A stretch of 8,105 nt of DNA from an uncultured Eggerthellaceae bacterium (GTDB taxonomy: Bacteria > Actinomycetota > Coriobacteriia > Coriobacteriales > Eggerthellaceae). The first letter of the stretch is position 1. Every line of letters begins with the position of its first letter. Made by a program: the position numbers and the translations under genes. The stretch lies in the NCBI GenBank assembly GCA_910589135.1, contig CAJUSL010000049.1, forward strand, positions 4,427 to 12,531, in the 5' to 3' direction. The notes beneath the pieces are model-generated. The model was not told where the DNA came from, ran no database searches, and saw only the letters and a list, made by a program, of their open reading frames with translations. Positions 1 to 5,966 of this stretch are shown here, one piece after another.

Positions 1-156
1 ATCCTGAACCCTGGCATGTTCGACGGCGGCATCTGGCCGGCTGCGGCCGTACTCGTCGCGGCCGCGTGCGTGGTCGGCGTCGCCGTGAAGACGAAGTCGC
101 TGCTGTGGAGCGCGGTGGGAGGCGTCGTCGCCTACGCCGTGCTGCTTGCGATATGA
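1..156 (+). CDS. C-terminal fragment of an AzlD-like branched-chain amino-acid transport membrane protein
   Basis: The reading frame is open from the first base of the window and stops at TGA 154-156, giving the last 51 residues of a protein whose start lies outside. The fragment has two hydrophobic stretches (about residues 11-27 and 33-51) separated by a short basic turn, VKTKSLL. A hydrophobic segment followed by K/RT-K/R-SLL and a final Gly/Val/Ala helix is typical of the C-terminus of AzlD (PF05437), a membrane protein of about 100-110 residues that works with AzlC in branched-chain amino-acid export. An azlC gene just upstream would be expected but cannot be seen. That the fragment encodes the end of a small integral membrane protein is fairly secure. 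The family name is tentative because only half the protein is visible. A weak 5-bp hairpin (159-163/169-173) follows the stop but has no T-tract. Confidence 0.55.
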   Translation: MLNPGMFDGGIWPAAAVLVAAACVVGVAVKTKSLLWSAVGGVVAYAVLLAI

Positions 157-229
157 CGCGCCTCGGAAAGGCGAGCCGCCGGCCTGCGGATATGCGCCGG
201 ACGCGGGCGGAAAAGATGCCTCAGGTGAC

Positions 230-258
230 TTGCGCCGCAAAATCAATAACTATATAAT
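230..258 (+). promoter_or_regulatory. Sigma-70-type promoter of rplS
   Basis: A TTGCGC -35 hexamer (230-235) and a perfect TATAAT -10 hexamer (253-258) are separated by exactly 17 bp, the consensus arrangement. The site lies in an AT-rich island (about 239-265) in otherwise GC-rich DNA. It is about 60 bases upstream of the rplS start, so it predicts a short leader of about 50 nt. A near-consensus promoter fits the high expression needed for a ribosomal protein. Confidence 0.8.
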
Positions 259-266
259 CAGATTTC

Positions 267-283
267 GCGTCTTTTGACGACGC
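267..283 (+). promoter_or_regulatory. Small hairpin in the rplS mRNA leader
   Basis: GCGTC (267-271) and GACGC (279-283) can pair as a perfect 5-bp stem around a 7-nt loop, close to the predicted 5' end of the rplS transcript. Leaders that bind L19 are known for rplS in some other bacteria, so an autoregulatory role is possible. A stem this short is also common by chance in GC-rich DNA. The ribosome binding site AGAAGGA (302-308) lies outside the stem. Confidence 0.25.
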
Positions 284-317
284 TGCAAAGCACGCAATTA
301 CAGAAGGAATCATTGAA

Positions 318-665
318 ATGGATATCATTCGCGCCATCGAAAACCAGCATATGAAGGAAGACGTTCCGGACTTCCGCCCCGGCGACAACGTCAAGGTCCA
401 CTACCGAATCACCGAGGGCAACCGCGAGCGCATCCAGGTGTTCCAGGGCGACGTGATCAGCCGCAAGGGCAAGAGCAACCGCGAGACGTTCACCGTTCGC
501 AAGATCAGCTTCTCCGTCGGCGTGGAGCGCACCTTCCCCGTGCATTCCCCCAAGATCGAGAAGATCGAGGTCGTCCGCAAGGGCCGCGTGCGTCGCGCCA
601 AGCTGTACTACCTGCGCGACAAGGTCGGCAAGGCCGCCAAGATCAGAGAGGCGTCCCGCCTGTAA
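318..665 (+). CDS. rplS: Large-subunit ribosomal protein L19 (bL19)
   Basis: The 115-residue product matches the usual length of bL19, a protein of the 50S subunit located at the subunit interface, where it takes part in an intersubunit bridge. Family signatures run through the whole length: VFQGDVISRKG (residues 41-51), GVERTFPVHSP (68-78) and RRAKLYYLRDK (92-102), with a basic C-terminal tail. The ATG start is preceded by AGAAGGA (302-308) at a 9-nt spacing. The gene has its own strong promoter upstream and its own intrinsic terminator beginning 4 bases after the TAA, so it is probably transcribed mainly as a single-gene unit. Nothing in it looks truncated or unusual. Confidence 0.98.
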   Translation: MDIIRAIENQHMKEDVPDFRPGDNVKVHYRITEGNRERIQVFQGDVISRKGKSNRETFTVRKISFSVGVERTFPVHSPKIEKIEVVRKGRVRRAKLYYLRDKVGKAAKIREASRL

Positions 666-669
666 CCCC

Positions 670-696
670 ATGCCCCGCGAGGGGCATTTTTCTTTT
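670..696 (+). terminator. Intrinsic terminator of rplS
   Basis: ATGCCCC (670-676) pairs perfectly with GGGGCAT (681-687) around a GCGA loop, a stable GNRA tetraloop. A tract of nine T and one C (687-696) follows. This is a textbook rho-independent terminator. It directly abuts ATG 697, the likely rnhB start, so rnhB expression from the rplS promoter must depend on read-through. Confidence 0.92.
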
Positions 697-1488
697 ATGA
701 ACGAAATCCCCATCGCGGACATACGCTCCCTGGCCGAGGCCGCGGACGCGACGCAGCTCGCCGCCCTCGAGCGCTCGCTGCAAGGCGATGCGCGCAAGGG
801 CGTCGCAGCCATCCTCAAGCGCGCACACGCCCGGCTCGACGCCTGCAAGGCCGAGGCCGACCGGCTGGACGGCATCTACGCGTTCCAGGAGTCCCTGGCG
901 CAGGATGCGGGCGCGCGCTGCGTCGTGGGCGTCGACGAGGTGGGGCGCGGGCCCCTGGCCGGCCCGCTTGCCGTGGGCGCCGTCGTGCTGCCGCCTGCGC
1001 CCAAGGTCGCGGGCCTGAACGATTCCAAGCAGGTGAAGGAGTGCGACAGGGCGGCCATCGCCGCCGAGGTCAAGCGCGTGGCGCTTGCCTGGAGCGTGCA
1101 GTACGTCCAGCCGCCTCAGATCGACGAACTGGGCATCATGAAGTCGCTGCGGCTCGCCTTCACGGAGGCCGTGCGCGCCGTCGAGGCGCAGGGCGCCGCG
1201 GTCGACATGATCCTGCTGGACGGCAACCCCATGCATCTCGACCCCCGCGAGACGAACGTCGTGAAGGGCGACTCCAAGTGCGCGTCCATCGCGGCGGCGT
1301 CCATCCTCGCCAAGGTGGCGCGCGACGAGCTCATGGACGAGCTCGACGCGAAGCATCCCGGCTACGACTTCGCGAGCAACAAGGGCTACGGCACCCAGGC
1401 GCACCGTGACGCCATCCGACGCCTGGGCCTCAGCGATATCCACCGCCGTTCGTACTGCGGCGAGTTCCTGCAGGAGTCGCTCTTCTAG
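697..1488 (+). CDS. rnhB: Ribonuclease HII
   Basis: RNase HII cleaves the RNA strand of RNA-DNA hybrids and starts the removal of single ribonucleotides misincorporated in DNA. The 263-residue protein has an N-terminal extension of about 75 residues, as in Bacillus-type RNase HII, including the DARKGV segment (31-36). The catalytic domain begins with GVDEVGRGPLAGP (78-90). The metal-binding acidic residues appear to be D80, E81, D175 (LLDGN) and D210 (ARDELM). NKGYGTQAH (228-236) and the IHRRSY end are also family-typical. I prefer ATG 697 over the in-frame ATG 670 because 670-696 is the rplS terminator and because the protein then starts like its relatives. The only Shine-Dalgarno-like sequence, GAGGGG (679-684), lies inside that terminator at a long 12-nt spacing, so translation initiation may be weak. 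Confidence 0.95.
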   Translation: MNEIPIADIRSLAEAADATQLAALERSLQGDARKGVAAILKRAHARLDACKAEADRLDGIYAFQESLAQDAGARCVVGVDEVGRGPLAGPLAVGAVVLPPAPKVAGLNDSKQVKECDRAAIAAEVKRVALAWSVQYVQPPQIDELGIMKSLRLAFTEAVRAVEAQGAAVDMILLDGNPMHLDPRETNVVKGDSKCASIAAASILAKVARDELMDELDAKHPGYDFASNKGYGTQAHRDAIRRLGLSDIHRRSYCGEFLQESLF

Positions 1489-1557
1489 CGCAAGGCCGCC
1501 TCCCTTTCCGCGCGCCCTCTGCGGCACGCATCGCATCTTCGAAATTCCTTGCAGAGT

Positions 1558-1600
1558 CAGGCCCGAACCGTTTTGGTCCGGGCCTGCTTTCTTTGCGTTT
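1558..1600 (+). terminator. Intrinsic terminator of rnhB
   Basis: CAGGCCCG (1558-1565) pairs perfectly with CGGGCCTG (1579-1586). An inner ACC/GGT pairing (1567-1569/1575-1577) lies across one mismatch, with loop GTTTT. The T-rich run CTTTCTTTGCGTTT (1587-1600) follows. It separates rnhB from the yraN-comM-dprA operon, which therefore probably has its own promoter between about 1600 and 1730. I could not identify that promoter convincingly. Confidence 0.85.
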
Positions 1601-1686
1601 CGCCCAAGGGCGCGCAAGGTTCGCGCCGGCGTTCGGCAAGGTTTGCGATAGACGCGCGCCAGCCCCGCGCACGGTTGCCCGTAATG

Positions 1687-1701
1687 GCCGTCGAAGACGG
1701 C
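1687..1701 (+). other. Perfect hairpin in the yraN leader
   Basis: GCCGTC (1687-1692) and GACGGC (1696-1701) form a perfect 6-bp stem with a 3-nt GAA loop, 36 bases upstream of the yraN start. No T-tract follows, so it is not a standard terminator. It could be a leader structure, a protein-binding inverted repeat, or chance in GC-rich sequence. Confidence 0.3.
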
Positions 1702-1737
1702 GCGGCTAGTCTTCTTCCCATGACGAAAGGAGGCGCA

Positions 1738-2289
1738 ATGGGCGCAACGGCAACGGTGGAGGCCCCCGCCGCGGGGGCGAAGAAGAAGGAGAGGGCCGCG
1801 TCGAAGGGAAGGGGCGCATTGGCGCGGACGACGAGCGCGCGGACGGCGCCGGAGGAGGGCTCCTGCGCGGACGGCAGGGGGCCCGCGCCCAAGCCTGCCG
1901 GAAAGACGCGCACGGCCGATTCGGCGGGGAAGAGGAACAAGGCGCTCGGCCGCAAGGGGGAGGACGCCGCGGCGCGCTACCTGGAGCAGAGGGGTTACGA
2001 CATCGTGGCGCGCAACTGGAAGTGCGTCGCGGGCGAGGCGGACATCGTGGCGCGCGACGAGGACTGGCTGGTGTTCATCGAGGTCAAGACGCGCAGGAAC
2101 ACCGACAAGGGCTTTCCGTCCGAGGCGGTGGACGAGCGGAAGCGCAGCCGCTACGAGCGCATCGCGCTGGCATGGGCCGCCTCGCACTCCGACACCGACG
2201 TCCCCGTGCGCTTCGACGTGGTCTCCATCGTGGTGGTCGGCAAGGACAAGGCCGTCATCCGCCACCACATGAACGCGTTCACGAGGTAG
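1738..2289 (+). CDS. yraN: YraN family (UPF0102) endonuclease-like protein with a basic N-terminal extension
   Basis: Residues about 66-183 form the YraN/UPF0102 domain, a small restriction-endonuclease fold often found beside rnhB, comM and dprA. Its exact substrate is not firmly established; a DNA-processing role is inferred. The domain starts NKALGRKGEDAAARYL (68-83). The PD-(D/E)xK-type active site is visible as GEAD (99-102) followed by FIEVKTR (113-119), so D102, E115 and K117 are the likely metal-binding and catalytic residues. The first 65 or so residues are a low-complexity Ala/Lys/Arg/Gly stretch absent from typical members of about 120 residues. ATG 1738 is chosen because AAAGGAGG (1726-1733) lies 4 nt upstream. 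In-frame ATG 1720 has no ribosome binding site. The stop lies 6 bases before comM, consistent with one operon. Confidence 0.9.
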   Translation: MGATATVEAPAAGAKKKERAASKGRGALARTTSARTAPEEGSCADGRGPAPKPAGKTRTADSAGKRNKALGRKGEDAAARYLEQRGYDIVARNWKCVAGEADIVARDEDWLVFIEVKTRRNTDKGFPSEAVDERKRSRYERIALAWAASHSDTDVPVRFDVVSIVVVGKDKAVIRHHMNAFTR

Positions 2290-2295
2290 AGAGAG

Positions 2296-3819
2296 GTGGG
2301 TGGCCAATGCTGTTTGACCGGAACGTCCCTGCACGGCGTGGAAGCCATTCCCGTGACGGTGGAGGTCACCGTCGGGCCCGGCATTCCCGGCATGTCCATC
2401 GTGGGGATGGCCGACACTGCCGTCCAGGAGGCGAAGGAGCGCGTGCGGGCCGCGATAAAGTCTTCCGGCTTCGCCATGCCGGCGGAGAAGATCGTCGTGA
2501 ACCTCGCGCCTGGCGACCTCAGGAAGACCGGGCCGGGTTTCGACCTCCCCATCGCCTTGGGCATCCTGTGCGCCACGGGGCAGCTTCCGCGGGAGGTGCT
2601 GCGCAACCGGGTCTTCTCGGGGGAGCTGTCCCTGGACGGGAGCGTCCGCGAGGTGGCGGGCAGCCTCGCCTACTGCATCTGCGCGTCGAGGATGGGGTTC
2701 GGGTACGTGGGTGCCTCGAGGCAACGGGTGCCTATCGACGGCATGGAACAGCTGGAGATCCGGCGAATCGGCGACCTGCGCGCCGAAGGGGGCGTAAGGG
2801 AGCTGCCCGCTGGGGGCGATGGCGCATGGCGTGAGCGCGGCCGCAGGACGCCCGACTACGCGGACGTCTGCGGGCACGAGGCGGCGAAGCGCGCGCTGCA
2901 GGTCGCAGCGGCCGGCAGCCACTGCCTGCTGATGGTGGGCCCTCCCGGCTCGGGCAAGACGATGCTCGCCTCGCGCCTGCCGGGCATTTTGCCGCCGCTT
3001 TCCGACGAGGAGCGCCTCGAGGCCGCCGCCGTGCACTCGGTGGCGGGGGAGGACGTCGGCGACGTGCTCGCGGGGGTGCGGCCGTTTCGCAGCCCGCACC
3101 ATTCGTCGACGGCCGCAGGCCTTCTGGGAGGAGGCAGCCCGGCCCGTCCGGGCGAGGTGTCGCTCGCGCACCGAGGGGTGCTGTTCCTCGACGAGCTGGC
3201 CGAGTTCAAGCCCAGCGTGCTTCAGGGCCTGCGCCAGCCGGTCGAGGAGGGCTTCGTCGGGCTGACGAGGGCGGCCGGCCAGGTGCGCATGCCGTCGAGC
3301 TTCATGCTGGTGGCGGCGACGAACCCGTGCCCGTGCGGGCACTACGGCGACCCCGAGCGCGAATGCACGTGCCCGTCGGGGGCGGTGAGGCGCTACCAGG
3401 GGAGGATCGGAGGCCCGCTCGTCGACCGCTTCCGCATGCAGCTGGACGTCCACCGCATCCCTTCGTCGGACGTGCTTTCGAAAGGAGGCGGCACCGATTC
3501 GGCGACGCTGCGGGCCGGCGTCATGGCCGCGCGGGAGTTCGCGTCATGGCGCAGGGCCCGGGGGCGCGTGGGCGCGCAGGTTCCCGACGGCGACGACGCG
3601 AGCCCGTCTGCGCTGGTGGAGGCCTGCCTGATGGACGACGACGCGCGGCGGTTCGCCGTCGCGATGGCCGAAGGCAAAGGACTGAGCGGCCGCGCGCTCG
3701 TCGGGTCGCTCAAGGTGGCGAGGACGATCGCGGACATGGAGGAGCGAGACAACGTGGCATGCGAGCACCTCGCGGAGGCGTTCGGGTGCAGGCTGAGCGA
3801 AGGGATAGGTGCGGCATGA
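2296..3819 (+). CDS. comM: ComM/YifB family AAA+ ATPase (Mg-chelatase-like)
   Basis: In naturally transformable bacteria ComM is a hexameric helicase that drives branch migration while incoming single-stranded DNA is integrated. Many non-transformable species also carry it. The 507-residue length is normal. Domains in order: the N-terminal ChlI/Lon-protease-like fold (about 10-170, with PGIPGMSIVGMAD and VVNLAPGDLRKTGPGFDLPI), the AAA+ core (about 185-390) and the Mg-chelatase C-terminal domain (about 400-505). Walker A is GPPGSGKT (215-222) and Walker B is LFLDEL (296-301). The family pattern NPCPCGHYGD (343-352) plus CTC (357-359) gives four cysteines able to hold a metal, followed by VDRFRMQLDV (376-385). 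The start is GTG 2296 with GAGG (2283-2286) at a 9-nt spacing; ATG 2307 is out of frame. The end overlaps dprA by ATGA. Confidence 0.95.
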   Translation: MGGQCCLTGTSLHGVEAIPVTVEVTVGPGIPGMSIVGMADTAVQEAKERVRAAIKSSGFAMPAEKIVVNLAPGDLRKTGPGFDLPIALGILCATGQLPREVLRNRVFSGELSLDGSVREVAGSLAYCICASRMGFGYVGASRQRVPIDGMEQLEIRRIGDLRAEGGVRELPAGGDGAWRERGRRTPDYADVCGHEAAKRALQVAAAGSHCLLMVGPPGSGKTMLASRLPGILPPLSDEERLEAAAVHSVAGEDVGDVLAGVRPFRSPHHSSTAAGLLGGGSPARPGEVSLAHRGVLFLDELAEFKPSVLQGLRQPVEEGFVGLTRAAGQVRMPSSFMLVAATNPCPCGHYGDPERECTCPSGAVRRYQGRIGGPLVDRFRMQLDVHRIPSSDVLSKGGGTDSATLRAGVMAAREFASWRRARGRVGAQVPDGDDASPSALVEACLMDDDARRFAVAMAEGKGLSGRALVGSLKVARTIADMEERDNVACEHLAEAFGCRLSEGIGAA

Positions 3820-4739
3820 CGCGAAGCGAGGGGCGGCTGAAGGGAGACAGGTGCGTGCTGGGGCACGGAGACGAGGCGTTTCCGAGGGCGCTTCTGGACG
3901 TGCCCGACCCTCCGCGGCGCCTGCACGTGGTGGGGGACCCGCAGGCGCTCCAGGAGGGGCTTGCCATCGTGGGGGCCAGGAAGGCGACGCCGTACGGCTT
4001 GAGCTGCGCGGCGCATTTCGCAGGTATCGCGGCCGAGGCCGGGATCGTCGTCATCTCGGGCGGCGCGCGCGGATGCGACGCCGCGTCGCATGCGGCCGCC
4101 GTCGAGCGGGGCGGGCGCACCGTGGTGTTTCTGGGAGGCGGCTGCGACGAGCCGTATCCCGCCGAGAACCGCGGGCTTTTCCAACGGGTCGTCGACTGCG
4201 GCGGTGCGGTGGCGTCGGAGCAGCCCTGGGAGGCGCCTCCGCGCCCGTGGATGTTCCGCCTGCGCAACCGCCTGATAGCGGGGCTTTCCAAGGCCACTCT
4301 GATCGTGGAGGCGGGGCTGCCCTCAGGCACGTTCTCGACGGCCGACGAGGCGCTTGCGGCCAACAGGGAGGTGCTTGTGGTGCCGGGCGCCATCACGTCG
4401 AAGCAGTCGAGGGGCGCGAACCGGCTCATATGCCAGGGGGCCTCCCCGGTGGTCGACGACGAGACCTTCCACGACCAGCTGTTCTCGATATTCGGCGCCA
4501 TGTCGCCGGTGGGGGAGCGTACGGCGTCGAAGCCGGCCGACCCGGTGGAGGAGCGGCTGATCGACGCCCTGGACGCCGGCCAGCTGACGCTCGACGAGAT
4601 GCTCGCCCTGGCAGAGGGCCACGGGACGGCGGACGCGCGCATGCAGTGGCTCATGATGTGGCTCGCATCCATGCAGAAGGAGGGCCGCGTCGCCCGCTAC
4701 CCGGGCGGCCGCTACGGAGCGGTGGTTGCAGGATCGTGA
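3816..4739 (+). CDS. dprA: DNA-processing protein DprA (Smf), RecA loader
   Basis: DprA binds single-stranded DNA entering during natural transformation, protects it and loads RecA onto it. The 307-residue protein has a Rossmann-like DprA domain (about 15-225) and a winged-helix C-terminal domain (about 243-303). Signatures are AIVGARKATPYG (50-61), SGGARGCDAASH (81-92), LGGGCDEPYPAENRGLF (106-122), RNRLIAGLSKATLIVEA (150-166) and PGAITSKQSRGANRLICQGA (190-209). The common N-terminal SAM/helix-hairpin domain is missing, so this is a short form. SGGARGCD and GARK differ slightly from the usual SGxARGID and GSRK. The start overlaps the comM stop as ATGA (3816-3819), implying translational coupling. 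The stop is followed after one base by the inverted repeat of the RAYT element, so no intrinsic terminator of its own is visible. Confidence 0.95.
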   Translation: MTRSEGRLKGDRCVLGHGDEAFPRALLDVPDPPRRLHVVGDPQALQEGLAIVGARKATPYGLSCAAHFAGIAAEAGIVVISGGARGCDAASHAAAVERGGRTVVFLGGGCDEPYPAENRGLFQRVVDCGGAVASEQPWEAPPRPWMFRLRNRLIAGLSKATLIVEAGLPSGTFSTADEALAANREVLVVPGAITSKQSRGANRLICQGASPVVDDETFHDQLFSIFGAMSPVGERTASKPADPVEERLIDALDAGQLTLDEMLALAEGHGTADARMQWLMMWLASMQKEGRVARYPGGRYGAVVAGS

Positions 4740-4740
4740 G

Positions 4741-4765
4741 CCCGGAGGGACGGGGTATTTGGGTC
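4741..4765 (+). repeat. Left inverted-repeat arm of the RAYT element
   Basis: This arm matches the reverse complement of 5531-5555 at 21 of 25 positions, including the 14-base core AGGGACGGGGTATT (4746-4759) that is identical in both. Its outer end can fold as CCC-GGA-GGG (4741-4749), a mini stem-loop next to the conserved core, reminiscent of REP ends recognised by RAYTs. A second possible stem lies further in: CGGCG 4773-4777 with CGCCG 4787-4791. Confidence 0.7.
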
Positions 4766-4820
4766 GTTTCGACGGCGTCTCCGTTTCGCCGAGAAGCGAT
4801 TCGCCAGATTGGAGCAGCGT

Positions 4821-5520
4821 ATGCCGAGAGCTAAGAGGACCGTTTCCGAGAGCGGATACTACCATGTGACCATGCGCGGCGCGGGGCGACGCATCATCTT
4901 CGAGGACGATACGGACCGGCGCGAGTTCCTCAAACGCTTGCGCGAAATGAGGGATGACGGCCTCGGTTTGCATGCCTGGTGCTTGATGGACAACCATGTC
5001 CACCTGCTGGTCCATTCAAGCCCATGTCGGCCCGGTCTTTCAAGGGCGATTCGCCAGCTTTCCGGTCGAGACCGATTCCCATCTGCTTGAGACGGTTCGC
5101 TACATCCACCTCAACCCGAAAAGCATGGGGCTCGATGACCCGCGTGGGTACGAATGGAGCAGCTATGCCGAGTATCTAAGCGGAATAGGACTCTGCGACA
5201 CTTCCTTGGTGCGCGAGATGTTCGACGATGGCGACTCGTTTGCACGGTTTCATGACGTGAAGGGGGAAGTGTCCCTTGTCGACCTCACGGGTTGTCGGCG
5301 AAGGCTGTCGGATGCCGAAGCCTATGAGGTTGCCAGGCGCGTATTGGGCGAAGGTTTTCCGGATTCGCTCCTTCTGTGCGGGAGAAGCGAGCGAGACAAG
5401 CGCCTTGGAAAGCTGAACCGCATGGGGCTGTCGACGCGCCAGCTTGAAAGAATGACGGGAATCGGAAGGTCGGCTATTCGACGGGCCTGCGCCGCTACGC
5501 GTAAAGGCGGGATGAACTGA
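4821..5520 (+). pseudogene. REP-associated tyrosine transposase (Y1_Tnp/RAYT), internally deleted and frameshifted
   Basis: The gene starts at ATG 4821 with GGAG (4811-4814) 6 nt upstream. The first frame encodes SGYYHVTMRG (residues 11-20) and the HUH motif MDNHVHLLV (56-64), both typical of the Y1 transposase family PF01797. Around 5013-5023 the homology jumps to the +1 frame, which reads HVGPVFQGRF, then VRYIHLNP, YEWSSYAEYL and a C-terminal helix-turn-helix (GLSTRQLERMTGIGRSAIRR, about 5425-5484), ending at TGA 5518. Intact relatives have roughly 25 more residues between HVHLLV and the VGxxFQGR motif, including the YxxYFN helix thought to carry the catalytic tyrosine. That stretch is missing here. 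The first frame alone would stop at 5088-5090. The protein is therefore almost certainly not an active transposase. A sequencing error cannot explain the missing residues, only the frame change. Confidence 0.85.
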
Positions 5521-5530
5521 ATGGCGTTCC

Positions 5531-5555
5531 GGCCCGAATACCCCGTCCCTATGGG
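5531..5555 (-). repeat. Right inverted-repeat arm of the RAYT element
   Basis: Read on the minus strand this is the counterpart of 4741-4765 (21 of 25 matches). It begins 10 bases after the transposase stop. Its outer end reads CCC-ATA-GGG, again a mini stem-loop, and this unit is duplicated just outside the arm (5545-5567). The arm lies within the 63-base gap between the transposase and the convergent HxlR-family gene. Confidence 0.7.
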
Positions 5556-5590
5556 TCCCTATGGGTCGGGTCAGTGCTATGGGTCAGTGC
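5545..5590 (+). repeat. Short tandem repeats between the RAYT element and the HxlR-family gene
   Basis: GTCCCTATGG occurs twice in perfect tandem (5545-5554 and 5555-5564), followed by GTC. GGGTCAGTGC then occurs twice (5568-5577 and 5581-5590), separated by TAT. The second pair overlaps the last codons and the stop of the minus-strand regulator. The first pair duplicates the outer end of the right inverted-repeat arm. The arrangement suggests slippage or repeated end-joining at the element boundary. Confidence 0.75.
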
Positions 5591-5943
5591 AGGGGCTTGT
5601 GCTTTTCGCCCCAGATGCAGAGCTGGTCGAGCACGACCATGAGCGACTCTCCGAGGCCGGTCAGGCGGTACTCCACCTTCGGAGGAATCTCGGGGTACAT
5701 CTTGCGCGCGACGAGCCCGTCGGCCTCGAGCTCCTTCAGGTTCTGCGAGAGCGTCTTGTCTGAAATCTTGCCCAGGTAGCGTCTCATCTCGTTGAACCGG
5801 ACGGGCTGGTATTCCATGAGGCAGTACAGGATCACCATCTTGTGCTTGCCCGAGATGAGCGAAAGCGTGTAGCTGTACCCGGTGTCGCAGAACTTCGCGC
5901 GGTCGATGGCGCCCCCTGCGCCCTTGTCCTTTTCGCTTTCCAT
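5584..5943 (-). CDS. HxlR-family winged-helix transcriptional regulator
   Basis: The 119-residue protein is a single HxlR-type (PF01638) winged helix, a family of small dimeric regulators that often sense reactive electrophiles, quinones or redox state through a cysteine near the N-terminus. The family pattern starts at CDTGYSYTLSLISGKHK (19-35), then FNEMRRYLGKISDKTLSQNL (50-69, the recognition helix region), LEADGLVARK (72-81) and the wing PPKVEYRLTGLGESL (87-101). C19 is at the usual sensor position; C41 and C109 are additional. ATG 5943 is chosen because AAAGG (5954-5958) lies 10 nt upstream. In-frame ATGs at 5961 and 6009 have poorer sites. It is divergent from the flavoprotein gene at 6039, the usual arrangement for a regulator and its target, and converges on the RAYT element. 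Confidence 0.92.
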   Translation of the reverse strand: MESEKDKGAGGAIDRAKFCDTGYSYTLSLISGKHKMVILYCLMEYQPVRFNEMRRYLGKISDKTLSQNLKELEADGLVARKMYPEIPPKVEYRLTGLGESLMVVLDQLCIWGEKHKPLH

Positions 5944-5954
5944 AAGGGAAGTAC

Positions 5955-5966
5955 CTTTCATGAAAG
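5955..5966. promoter_or_regulatory. Candidate HxlR operator: perfect 12-bp palindrome
   Basis: CTTTCATGAAAG is a perfect palindrome in the 95-bp divergent region, just upstream of the regulator's start and covering part of its ribosome binding site. GTAC occurs on both sides (5951-5954 and 5970-5973). HxlR-type dimers bind inverted repeats between divergent genes, so autoregulation and control of the flavoprotein are plausible. A second partial palindrome, GAGC-GTAT-GCTC (5987-5998), lies closer to the flavoprotein gene. I could not assign -35/-10 boxes with confidence on either strand. Confidence 0.45.

Larger units (their letters stand above)
4741..5555 (+). mobile_element. RAYT-type element: broken REP-associated transposase between imperfect inverted repeats
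   Basis: A broken Y1/HUH transposase gene (4821-5520) lies between two arms in inverted orientation, 4741-4765 and 5531-5555, identical at 21 of 25 positions. The segment separates the chromosomal dprA operon from the accessory redox genes and starts one base after the dprA stop. The body looks less GC-rich than its neighbours, which fits transfer. No target-site duplication is obvious, as expected for HUH single-strand transposition. Since the transposase is defective, the copy is probably immobile unless helped in trans. The exact ends are inferred from the inverted repeat only. Confidence 0.65.

Noticed and set aside
159..200. Hairpins after the AzlD-like stop (159-173 and 179-200) as a terminator
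   Set aside because: Stems are only 5 bp and there is no T-tract.
670..696. Nine-codon N-terminal extension of rnhB from ATG 670
   Set aside because: The bases are the rplS terminator stem and T-tract, no ribosome binding site precedes ATG 670, and homologs begin near residue 10 of the longer form.
1620..1712. Possible promoter hexamers for yraN (TTGCCC 1675-1680, TAGTCT 1707-1712, GATAGA 1647-1652)
   Set aside because: No pair of boxes has acceptable spacing or similarity to consensus; the promoter is presumed but not located.
643..3453. Very long open frame on the minus strand opposite rnhB, yraN and comM
   Set aside because: It is antisense to three well-recognised genes, has low-complexity Arg/Ala/His/Gly-rich composition and no family motifs. 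Such frames are normal in GC-rich DNA.
3327..3815. Upstream in-frame extension of dprA within comM
   Set aside because: It is the out-of-frame shadow of comM; the ATGA overlap gives the natural start at 3816.
4796..5057. 12-bp direct repeat GCGATTCGCCAG at 4796-4807 and 5046-5057
   Set aside because: A 12-mer is expected to recur about once or more by chance in a window of this size and composition, and the second copy lies in conserved coding sequence.
5521..5763. Short plus-strand frame starting right after the RAYT stop
   Set aside because: It is antisense to the HxlR-family gene and resembles no protein.
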